A stretch of DNA of 64,000 nucleotides from JABFXC01 sp045804265. GTDB lineage: Bacteria > Gemmatimonadota > Gemmatimonadetes > Gemmatimonadales > Gemmatimonadaceae. Position 1 is the first letter of the stretch, and each line of letters begins with the position of its first letter. Positions 18,241-25,380 of this stretch are shown here, piece by piece. The position numbers were made by a program, and so were the translations under genes. The notes beneath the pieces were generated by a model. The model saw only the letters and a program-made list of their open reading frames with translations. It had not been told where the DNA came from and searched no databases. The stretch lies in the NCBI GenBank assembly GCA_045804265.1, contig JBJMNK010000034.1, positions 5,395 to 69,394 on the forward strand. Reading direction: 5' to 3'.

Positions 18241-19257
18241 ATGCCAACTGAGATCAGGGACCTCACCATCATCGGCGCTGGGCCGACCGGGATGTTCGCG
18301 GCGTTTTACGCCGGGATGCGCGGCGCGACGGCGCGGATCGTCGACGCGCTGCCGGAGCTCGGCGGTCAGCTCGCGGCGCTCTACCCGGAGAAGTACATCT
18401 TCGACGTCGCCGGCTTTCCGAAAGTGCTGGCCAAGGACCTCGTCGTGGCGCTCGCTGAGCAGATGCGGCAATTCAATCCGGCGGTCGAGCTCGGGCAGCG
18501 TGTCGTCGCGCTCGAGGAACAGGACGGGCACTTCGTTCTCGTCACCGACACCGATCGGCATCCGTCGCGCGCGATCATCGTCGCGGCGGGGATCGGCGCC
18601 TTCTCGCCGCGACGACTGCCACAGAAGGCCGCCGAGCCGTGGTACGGAAAGGGCATTCACGAGGTCGTCCGCACACCGACCGAGTATCACGGCAAGAAGG
18701 TCGTGATCATCGGCGCGGGGGACTCGGCATTCGACTGGGCGTCGCAGCTCGCGGGAAAGGCGGCACACGTGACGCTCGTGCACCGGAGCGATCGCTTTCG
18801 CGCTCACGCCGCGACGGTGAAGGAAGTCGAGCGCGCTGCGGCGAGGGGCCAGGCCGAGATCCTCACTTTCCATGAGCTGTCCGACGTCGTCTGCGAGAAC
18901 GACCGCGTCTGCGGGCTGGTGCTGCGCGACATCAAGCAGAAGACGACGCGGACCGTCGAGGCGGACGTCGTCCTGCCGATGCTCGGCTTCGTCAGCGACC
19001 TCGGAACGTTAGGCACGTGGGGGCTGACGCTGCAGAAGGACGAGATCATCGTCAACAGCCAGATGGAGACGGGGCGCGCGGGGATCTACGCCGCCGGCGA
19101 CATCACGTCATATCCGGGAAAGCTCAAGCTGATCGCCAGCGGCTTCGCCGAGGCGGCGACGGCGGTGAACCAGGCGGTGCACTGGATCTATCCGGAGAAG
19201 AAAGTGAACCCCGGGCACAGCTCGAACATGGCGGTGTTCGGCCAGACGGACGACTAA
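18241..19257 (+). CDS. Ferredoxin-NADP+ reductase, thioredoxin-reductase-like type
   Basis: A 338-residue flavoprotein. The N-terminal FAD-binding motif GAGPTGMFAAFYAGMRG (residues 13-29) is followed by LGGQLAALYPEK, which replaces the redox-active CxxC region of thioredoxin reductase. The NADPH motif IIGAGDSAFDWA is near 156-167, and YAAGDIT is near 285. The lack of a CxxC pair and the C-terminal extension with NPGHSSN are typical of YumC-type FNR. It transfers electrons between NADPH and ferredoxin. The ATG at 18241 is preceded by no clear ribosome site. The longer open frame upstream comes from repeat C. Confidence 0.9.
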   Translation: MPTEIRDLTIIGAGPTGMFAAFYAGMRGATARIVDALPELGGQLAALYPEKYIFDVAGFPKVLAKDLVVALAEQMRQFNPAVELGQRVVALEEQDGHFVLVTDTDRHPSRAIIVAAGIGAFSPRRLPQKAAEPWYGKGIHEVVRTPTEYHGKKVVIIGAGDSAFDWASQLAGKAAHVTLVHRSDRFRAHAATVKEVERAAARGQAEILTFHELSDVVCENDRVCGLVLRDIKQKTTRTVEADVVLPMLGFVSDLGTLGTWGLTLQKDEIIVNSQMETGRAGIYAAGDITSYPGKLKLIASGFAEAATAVNQAVHWIYPEKKVNPGHSSNMAVFGQTDD

Positions 19258-19277
19258 AGCGGCGCGCGCTCCAGACG

Positions 19278-19610
19278 TCAGGCGCGGACGCGGATCGTGA
19301 TCCCGAGTGCGGGGCGCAGTGCGCGAGTGAGCGCCTCGCGGCGTTCGCGGACGGTTGCTGCGGCCTCGCGTCCGAGCCGGCGAGCGAGCTCGCGCTCGAA
19401 GCGTTCGATGCGCTCGTCCGGGGTGCTGGGGACCGCGCTGCCGCCGCCTTCGGGGCGCCAGCGCTCGGCGGGGCGGATCGGGAGCTCGAAATCGGAGGGA
19501 GTGAGCTCGATCGCGCGTTGACCTCGCGCGATCAGCGCCGCGGTCAGCATTGCGCCAAGGACTCCACCGATTACGAATGCCACCGCGACCACCACCATTT
19601 CCGCCTCCAT
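19278..19610 (-). CDS. Small membrane-anchored protein, function unknown
   Basis: A 110-residue protein. One hydrophobic helix lies at about 5-28, followed by a charged, helix-prone region rich in Glu and Arg (residues 60-95: RIERFERELARRLGRE), likely coiled coil. No family recognised. I place the start at the ATG at 19608-19610; the frame is open further upstream but overlaps no homologous sequence. It is convergent with the ferredoxin-NADP reductase gene and downstream of the MazG-like gene on the same strand. Confidence 0.6.
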   Translation of the reverse strand: MEAEMVVVAVAFVIGGVLGAMLTAALIARGQRAIELTPSDFELPIRPAERWRPEGGGSAVPSTPDERIERFERELARRLGREAAATVRERREALTRALRPALGITIRVRA

Positions 19611-19776
19611 CGGCGTGTGACGAGGGCCAGAACATCGTGTCGTGGCGCTCATGCAAAAGACGCAGTTCGGCGCGGCGCCGTCACTGGAAAATCGACGCTT
19701 TCGCGACGCAGAACGCAGTGCCGTCGCGCGATGTCGGTCGTCCGGCGCCGCTGCTGACGGAGGCGGAGCCAGATCG

Positions 19777-20076
19777 CTACTCGAGTCCGTCCGGATAACG
19801 CGCCCGCAACTTGGCGAGGTTGCGATCGGCGACATCGTCGAGGCTGACGTCGATCGACGTCGCGATCATCGCCAGGCACCAGAGCGCGTCGCCGAGCTCC
19901 ATCACGAGCTCATCACGGTCGAAGGTCTTGCGCTGGAAGCGATGCTTCCGGACAAGGGCGAGGATCTCGCCCGCTTCCTCCGAGAGGCCGGCCGCCGCAT
20001 CGAGGAGGCGGTCGTCGGGAGTGAGCGCCCGATTAGCGGTGCGGGCGGCGGCGGTCTGGTACGTGGAGAGGGGCAT
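19777..20076 (-). CDS. MazG-like nucleoside triphosphate pyrophosphohydrolase
   Basis: A 99-residue single-domain protein. The metal-binding pattern SEEAGEIL (residues 32-39) and ELVMELGDALW (56-66), with acidic residues spaced as ExxE...ExxD, is that of the all-alpha NTP pyrophosphatase family. It ends in the common RNLAKLRARYPDG. Such enzymes hydrolyse non-canonical or excess NTPs to NMP. The ATG is at 20074-20076. It is divergent from the aldo/keto reductase across repeat D1. Confidence 0.85.
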   Translation of the reverse strand: MPLSTYQTAAARTANRALTPDDRLLDAAAGLSEEAGEILALVRKHRFQRKTFDRDELVMELGDALWCLAMIATSIDVSLDDVADRNLAKLRARYPDGLE

Positions 20077-20101
20077 GATGTCGGGTGACGAGACTGGCTA
20101 T

Positions 20102-20266
20102 GACACTGCGAGAAGAGATGATCGAGGACCCGATCGAGAGAGGAGAGATTAGCGACGAAAAAACGATTGCGGTTACCGGCACATCCGCAGTATCCGTCGC
20201 GCCCAGCAGGTTCGCTCTTCGCTGATCTCTTTGTCGGATCCTCGATCATCTCTACATCGCAGTGTT
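20102..20266. repeat. Palindromic element D1
   Basis: About 165 bp with inverted-repeat ends (GACACTGCGAG at left, CGCAGTGTT at right). The arms are rich in GAGAGA and GATCGAGGA blocks, and the core GTTACCGGCACATCCGC is shared with D2 (21375-21540). Both copies have the same orientation and flank the aldo/keto reductase gene. Confidence 0.75.
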
Positions 20267-20351
20267 GAAACCAGAATGTGGCGAGACGAGCCCCGGGGCC
20301 ACCTTGGAACAAGGGTTGCGCGACGGGAGAATCAACTGGGAGGAACGGCGG

Positions 20352-21359
20352 ATGGCACAGCGGCGATTGGGGAAGCAGGGGCCCACGGTCTCCGAGCTCG
20401 GGCTCGGCTGCATGGGGATGTCCGAGTTCTACACCGCGACCGATACCCCTGACGGTGCACGCGATGAGAAGGAGTCGATCGCGACGATTCATCGGGCGAT
20501 CGAGCTCGGGATCACCTTCCTCGACACGGCGGACATGTATGGGCCGTTTCGGAACGAGGAGCTGGTCGGGCGCGCGATCCGGGACCGGCGCGACAAGGTG
20601 GTGGTCGCGACGAAATTCGGGAACATGCGCGGCGAGGATGGATCGTATCTCGGCATCAACGGCTCGCCCGAGTACGTCCGCAAGGCGTGCGATGCGTCGC
20701 TCCGCCGACTGAAGATCGACGTGATCGACCTGTACTACCAGCATCGCGTCGATCGCTCGACGCCGCTCGAGGCCACGGTCGGCGCGATGGCCGAGCTGGT
20801 GAAGGCGGGGAAGGTCCGCTACCTCGGGCTGTCCGAGGCCGCGCCGGCGACGATCCGGCGCGCGCATGCGGTGCACCCGATCTCGGCGCTGCAGACCGAG
20901 TACTCGCTCTGGACGCGCGACCCCGAGGACGAGATCCTGCCGACGGTGCGCGAGCTCGGGATCGGCTTCGTCCCCTACAGCCCGTTAGGCAGGGGGTTCC
21001 TCACCGGGCGCTTCCGCACGATCGAGGACCTCCCGGCCGACGACTACCGTCGCAACTCCCCGCGCTTCCAGGGCGCGAACTTCCAGAAGAACCTCGACCT
21101 GGTGAAGCTGGTCGAGCAGCTCGCGGCCGAGAAGCGCTGCACCCCATCGCAGCTCGCCCTCGCCTGGCTCCTCCACCGCGGCGACGACATCGTCCCGATC
21201 CCGGGGACGAAGCGAGTCCGCTACCTCGAGGAGAACGCCGGCGCCCGCGACGTCCGCCTGACGGCCGACGACATGCGCCGGATCGACCAGATCGCGCCCG
21301 TCGGGATCGCGGCGGGGACGCGGTACCCGGAGGGGGGGATGAAGACCGTAAATGGATAG
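20352..21359 (+). CDS. Aldo/keto reductase
   Basis: A 335-residue protein of the AKR13/YajO-like group. It opens with RRLGKQGPTVSELGLGCMG. The catalytic tetrad is visible: Asp in FLDTADMYG with Tyr following, Lys in VVVATKFGN and His in LYYQHRVD. The NADPH-binding end shows IPGTKRVRYLEEN. It reduces aldehydes or ketones with NADPH; the physiological substrate is unknown. The ATG at 20352 is preceded by GGAGGAA, which decides the start against longer open frames. The gene is flanked by repeats D1 and D2. Confidence 0.93.
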   Translation: MAQRRLGKQGPTVSELGLGCMGMSEFYTATDTPDGARDEKESIATIHRAIELGITFLDTADMYGPFRNEELVGRAIRDRRDKVVVATKFGNMRGEDGSYLGINGSPEYVRKACDASLRRLKIDVIDLYYQHRVDRSTPLEATVGAMAELVKAGKVRYLGLSEAAPATIRRAHAVHPISALQTEYSLWTRDPEDEILPTVRELGIGFVPYSPLGRGFLTGRFRTIEDLPADDYRRNSPRFQGANFQKNLDLVKLVEQLAAEKRCTPSQLALAWLLHRGDDIVPIPGTKRVRYLEENAGARDVRLTADDMRRIDQIAPVGIAAGTRYPEGGMKTVNG

Positions 21360-21374
21360 CGCCGCGCGAGCTTC

Positions 21375-21540
21375 AACACGGCGATGAGAGACGAGCGAGG
21401 CTCCGATCGAGAGATGAGAGACGAGCGACGAAACGACGATTGATGTTACCGGCACACCCGCTGTTGTCCTCCCGTTTAGCAGCTTCTCTCCTCTCTTATC
21501 TCTCGATCGCGCTATCTCTCGTCTCTCGTCGCAGTGTCAT
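21375..21540. repeat. Palindromic element D2
   Basis: A second copy of the D1 element. The ends are AACACGGCGATGAGAGACGAG at left and TCGCAGTGTC at right, with the core GTTACCGGCACACCCGC. The arms are inverted repeats of GAGAGACGAG-type sequence. It lies between the convergent aldo/keto reductase and permease genes and could act as a bidirectional transcription stop. Confidence 0.75.
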
Positions 21541-21546
21541 AGCAAC

Positions 21547-22467
21547 TCAGCCGAGACGGACCCTGGGGTCCGCTTTCGCATACGCCAGGTCGGTGAGGAG
21601 ATTCACGAGGACGAACACGACGCTCATGAACAGCACCGCGCCCTGCACGCCGGGCAAATCTCGGCGGGCGATCGCGTTCACAACGTAGCGGCCGAGTCCG
21701 GGCCAGCTGAAAATTGTCTCGGTGAGGATGCTGCCGGTGAGGTAGGCGCCGAAGTCGAGGCCGAGGACGGTGATGACCGGGATCAGCGCGTTGCGGAGGG
21801 CGTGGCGGACGACGACGAAGCGCTCCTGGACGCCCTTGGCGCGGGCGGTGCGCGTGAAGTCGGAGCCTAACGCTTCGAGCATCGCCGAGCGGGTCATCCG
21901 CGCCAGGAAGGCGATCGAGCGCATGCCTAACGCGATGGCGGGAAGGACCAGGTACTTGAGGCCGCCGAACCCGGACGGCGGGAGCCAGCGCAGCTTCACG
22001 GCGAAGATCAGGATCAGGATCAGGCCGATCCAGTACACAGGGAAGGAGATCCCGAGGTAGGCGACGCCGAGCGAGAGGCGGTCCATCCAGCCTCCGGGGT
22101 TGCGCGCGGCGAGCACGCCTAACGTCAGGCCGCAGAGCGCCGCCAGCAGCATCGCCGCGCCGGCCAGCTGCAGCGTCTTCGGGAAGCGCTCGAGAAGGTC
22201 GGAGAGGATCGGGCGGCCGGTGATGTACGAGCGGCCGAGGTCCCCGCGCAGCACGCCGCCGGCGTAGTGGGCGAACTGCGCCGGAAGCGGATCGTCGAGC
22301 CGGAGCTCGGTGCGGAGGCGGGCGATCGTCTCGGCGTCGGCGCGCTCACCGACCATCGCCATCACCGGGTCGCCAGGCGCGACATAGAGCAGGAGAAAGA
22401 CCACCACCAGCACGCCGAACAGCGTCGGGATCGACAGGAGCAGGCGGCGGAGGAAGACGCGAGCCAC
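21547..22467 (-). CDS. ABC transporter permease, DppB/OppB type
   Basis: A 306-residue protein with six hydrophobic helices. The first is at about 9-30, followed by the typical PGDPVMAMVG and the large first periplasmic loop with GDLGRSYITGRP. The EAA loop is seen in DFTRTARAKGV, and the protein ends in YAKADPRVRLG, common to DppB. It forms half of the membrane channel for peptide or nickel uptake. The binding-protein gene lies 6 bp upstream. No DppC permease and no ATPase gene follow, so partners must be encoded elsewhere. It contains three sense octamers. Confidence 0.92.
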   Translation of the reverse strand: MARVFLRRLLLSIPTLFGVLVVVFLLLYVAPGDPVMAMVGERADAETIARLRTELRLDDPLPAQFAHYAGGVLRGDLGRSYITGRPILSDLLERFPKTLQLAGAAMLLAALCGLTLGVLAARNPGGWMDRLSLGVAYLGISFPVYWIGLILILIFAVKLRWLPPSGFGGLKYLVLPAIALGMRSIAFLARMTRSAMLEALGSDFTRTARAKGVQERFVVVRHALRNALIPVITVLGLDFGAYLTGSILTETIFSWPGLGRYVVNAIARRDLPGVQGAVLFMSVVFVLVNLLTDLAYAKADPRVRLG

Positions 22468-22473
22468 GCGCGC

Positions 22474-24138
22474 CTAACGGCCGCCCGCGTGCTCGATCGA
22501 GACGCCGCGCATGTCCTGGCCGTTGAGGATCGACGGAAGCTGGAAGCCGCGGATCCAGGGCTGCACCGCGTCGAGGTCGCGGTAGAAGAACAGGTACAGC
22601 ATCGGCGCGTCGTTGAAGGCGAGCGCGTCGGCCTGCTTGTAGAGCGTCACCCGTTTCGCGTCGTCCGGCTCGCGCCGGGCGGCGTCGACCAGCTTGTCGA
22701 ACGCGGGACTCTGGTAGAACGAGACGTTTCCGCCAACACCCTTGTTCGCGCTGTGCAGCAGGGGATAGAGGAAGTTCTCGGCGTCGGGATAGTCGGCGAA
22801 CCAGTCCTTCAGTGCGAGGTCGGTGTCGCCCTTGCGCGCCGCCTCGCGCATCGCCGCGCTCTCGCGCTGCACGATCTTCGCGCGAATGCCGACCTTGGCC
22901 AGGTAGCTCTGGATCGCTTCGGCCAGCCGCGGAAAGGGAGCAGTCTGTCCGGTCCACAGCTCGACGTCGATACCGTTAGGGAAGCCGGCGTCGGTGAGGA
23001 GCTGCTTCGCCTTCGTGGTGTCGTAGGCGTAGTGACGAGTCGAGTCACCGCCATCGAGCGCTGGTGGAATGACGCCGCCGGCCACGTTCCCGCGACCGCC
23101 GATGAGCTGGTCGAGGATCGTCTTCGTGTCCACCGCGTAGTTGATCGCCTGCCTGACCCGCACGTCCTTGAGCGGGCCACGCGTGGTATTGATCGCCATG
23201 TACCAGAGCCGCAGCCCGGGCGCCGATGCGAGCGTTCCGCTGCGCTCGTCGGTGTTCTCCCAACGATGCGTATCCGCCTCGGGAATGTAGAGAATGTCCA
23301 CGTTCCCGCTCTCGAACTCGGCGACCGCGGTGCTCGGCTCGGCGATCACCCGCGCCATCAGCGAATCCGACGCGGCCTTGCCACCCCAGTACTTGTCGTT
23401 GCGCGCGAGCTTCACGTAGTCGTCGTGCTTCCACTCGACGAAGCGCCACGGCCCGGTGCCGACCGGGTGCTCGCCGAAATCGGCGGGCGTCGAGTCGGGG
23501 ACGATCGACGCGACCGGCATGGCCAGCAGCTTGGGAAAGATCGGGAATGCTTCGTCGAGCACGATCACGATCGTGCTGTCGTCGCGGACGGTGACGCCGC
23601 TGATCGTCGTGGCCTTCCCGTCGGCGAACGCCTTCGCGCCCTGGATGGGGTAGAGCGGCCAGCCACGACCGCCGCGCTCCTTCGGGTCGAGTGCGCGCTC
23701 GAAGCTGTGCAGCACCTGCCGCGCGACGAACGGCTTGCCGTCGTGGAAGGTGACGCCCGGGCGCAGGTGGAACGTGTACGTGCGGCCGTCGGCCGAAATC
23801 TCCCAGCGCGTCGCGAGCGCGGGGACGAGCCGCGCGTCGGGGGTGAAGCGCGTCAGCCCGTCGAAGATGTAACCGACGTCACGACCGGTCGGGACGTCGG
23901 TGGACTTCGCCGGATCGAGCGAGCGCGGATCGTAGTTGTCGCGCGAGTCGATGATCGTACGTCTGGCCGGCGAGGCATCCGAGCCTTTGCAGCTCCCGGC
24001 AATCATCGCTACGGCGATGAGAGACGAGAGAAGAGTCGCCCGGCGGAACCGAACGCGGAGAGGCCGCGAAGCGATGCCGAGGATCGGGCGGCGGATCGCG
24101 GGGCGCGGAGAAGGCGACTCGACGAGAAAGAGGGGCAC
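22474..24138 (-). CDS. Peptide-type ABC transporter substrate-binding lipoprotein (SBP family 5)
   Basis: A 554-residue protein. A lipoprotein signal with lipobox AGSC near residue 50 follows a long arginine-rich N-terminus, so the true start may be internal, though no ATG is seen there. The family 5 pattern is clear: DPRSLDPAKS, IFDGLTRF, WEISADGRTYTFHLRPGV and FHDGKPF, then VRQAINYAVD in the middle. It binds oligopeptides or similar ligands and delivers them to the DppB-like permease encoded 6 bp downstream. The start used is GTG (24136-24138). The stop TAG lies inside an octamer (22472-22479). Its signal-peptide codons share 18 bases with the left end of repeat D2. Confidence 0.9.
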   Translation of the reverse strand: MPLFLVESPSPRPAIRRPILGIASRPLRVRFRRATLLSSLIAVAMIAGSCKGSDASPARRTIIDSRDNYDPRSLDPAKSTDVPTGRDVGYIFDGLTRFTPDARLVPALATRWEISADGRTYTFHLRPGVTFHDGKPFVARQVLHSFERALDPKERGGRGWPLYPIQGAKAFADGKATTISGVTVRDDSTIVIVLDEAFPIFPKLLAMPVASIVPDSTPADFGEHPVGTGPWRFVEWKHDDYVKLARNDKYWGGKAASDSLMARVIAEPSTAVAEFESGNVDILYIPEADTHRWENTDERSGTLASAPGLRLWYMAINTTRGPLKDVRVRQAINYAVDTKTILDQLIGGRGNVAGGVIPPALDGGDSTRHYAYDTTKAKQLLTDAGFPNGIDVELWTGQTAPFPRLAEAIQSYLAKVGIRAKIVQRESAAMREAARKGDTDLALKDWFADYPDAENFLYPLLHSANKGVGGNVSFYQSPAFDKLVDAARREPDDAKRVTLYKQADALAFNDAPMLYLFFYRDLDAVQPWIRGFQLPSILNGQDMRGVSIEHAGGR

Positions 24139-24155
24139 GGTCAGGGGGCCGGCGG

Positions 24156-24161
24156 TTGACA
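24156..24161 (+). promoter_or_regulatory. Possible -35 element TTGACA for the REC-GGDEF gene
   Basis: A perfect TTGACA lies in the 75-bp gap before the divergent response regulator. No good -10 hexamer is found 16-19 bp further on, so this is only a candidate. It argues against using this TTG as a start codon. Confidence 0.3.
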
Positions 24162-24212
24162 GAAGTGCGTGAAACGGGAGAACTTACGCCCCTCTCCCGT
24201 ACAGCGTCAATC

Positions 24213-25139
24213 GTGCCCCTCATCATATACGCCGACGATCATGAGGACATGCGCCGGATGGTGCGCGACGTCCTCGAGGCGTTCGGGCACGAGGTCCGCG
24301 TGGTCCCCGATGGTGCCGCCGCCCTCGCGGCCGTCGCCGAGCGTGAGCCCGACCTCCTGATCCTCGACCGGCAGATGCCGATCATGAACGGGATCGAGGC
24401 CTGCCGCGCGGTGAAGGAGAATCCGTTCACCGGCCACATCCCCGTGCTCATGCTCACCGCGTTAGGCGCGGTCGAGCGGAAGCTCGAGGGTTACGACGCC
24501 GGTGCCGACGACTATCTCGTGAAGCCGTTCGATACCCGCGAGCTGCGGGCGCGGGTGGACGCGATGCTCCGACTCGTCAAGCGCGAGGCCGATCGCAACC
24601 CGACCAGCGGCCTCCCCGGCGGGCGCGCGGTCGAGGACGAGCTGCGGCGGCGCGTCGCGGTGGGGGAGCCGTTCGCCGTCTGCTACATAGACCTCGACAA
24701 CTTCAAGCCGTTCGCTGACACCTTCGGCTTCGCAACCGCGGACCGGGTCATCCGCGAGACCGGCCGCGCGCTGCGCGAGGCGGCCGCGGCGACCGGCGGT
24801 GGTGACGCCGGCGACTTCGTCGGCCACATTGGTGGAGATGATTTCATCGTCGTGACGCGCGAGGATCGGGGCGAGTCTCTCGCGAGGGCGAGCGCGGACA
24901 AGTTTCGCGAGACGGTCGAGGACATCATAGGACCGGACAAGCTCGCCGAAGGCGAGTTCGCCGGGGTCGACCGCGAAGGAGTGTCGCGGCGCTTTCCGCT
25001 GGCGAAGATGACGAGCGCGGTGCTGATCATCTCACCGGAGCGGTGGGAGTCGGCGTCGAAGCTCGGCGAGATCGCGGCAGCGACGAAGCGCGCGGCGCGG
25101 ACGCAGGGCGCGGGCACCATTGCCGTGCAGCGAGTGTAG
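24213..25139 (+). CDS. Response regulator with GGDEF-type output domain
   Basis: A 308-residue protein. The receiver domain covers residues 1-120, with acidic pair DD at 6-7, phosphoacceptor Asp in LLILDRQMPI and Lys in YLVKPFD. A GGDEF-like domain covers about 130-300: GLPGGRAVEDEL, CYIDLDNFKPFAD, and the active-site loop reads GGDDF rather than GGDEF. It could make cyclic di-GMP, or the Asp for Glu change may lower or abolish activity. In-frame TTG (24156) and GTG (24165) starts exist; I choose GTG 24213 because it places the first receiver strand (PLIIYADD) at the N-terminus. Confidence 0.82.
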   Translation: MPLIIYADDHEDMRRMVRDVLEAFGHEVRVVPDGAAALAAVAEREPDLLILDRQMPIMNGIEACRAVKENPFTGHIPVLMLTALGAVERKLEGYDAGADDYLVKPFDTRELRARVDAMLRLVKREADRNPTSGLPGGRAVEDELRRRVAVGEPFAVCYIDLDNFKPFADTFGFATADRVIRETGRALREAAAATGGGDAGDFVGHIGGDDFIVVTREDRGESLARASADKFRETVEDIIGPDKLAEGEFAGVDREGVSRRFPLAKMTSAVLIISPERWESASKLGEIAAATKRAARTQGAGTIAVQRV

Positions 25140-25167
25140 GAGCAACGAAAACCATCCGGAACGAACG

Positions 25168-25380
25168 ATGAAGCAGCGACGGGACGAGCCGAAGGTCGAA
25201 CGGGGGTACACCTACCGGCGCGAGCTGAGTCGTGGCGACCTGCTCCCAGCGTTAGGCGCTGGGATCGCGGTCGGCGCGGTGGCGTTCTACATCGCGACGC
25301 TCTTCCTGCAGCGGACGCCGCTCGTCCCCGGTCCGCTCGAGCCGACGGGCCGCCTGCGACCGACGCGCGCTCGAGTGTGA
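25168..25380 (+). CDS. Small single-helix membrane protein upstream of tamA
   Basis: A 70-residue protein with a charged N-terminus (about 25 residues), one hydrophobic helix at about 28-48 and a Pro/Arg-rich C-terminal tail. No recognised domain. Its stop codon TGA overlaps the tamA start ATG by one base (TGATG), so translation is probably coupled to tamA. That makes an envelope-related role likely (inference). It contains one octamer (Ala-Leu-Gly at 25250-25257). Confidence 0.7.
   Translation: MKQRRDEPKVERGYTYRRELSRGDLLPALGAGIAVGAVAFYIATLFLQRTPLVPGPLEPTGRLRPTRARV

Noticed and set aside
24156..24212. Start of the REC-GGDEF gene at TTG 24156
   Set aside because: The TTG is part of a perfect TTGACA and lies only 18 bp from the divergent gene; GTG 24213 begins the receiver fold.
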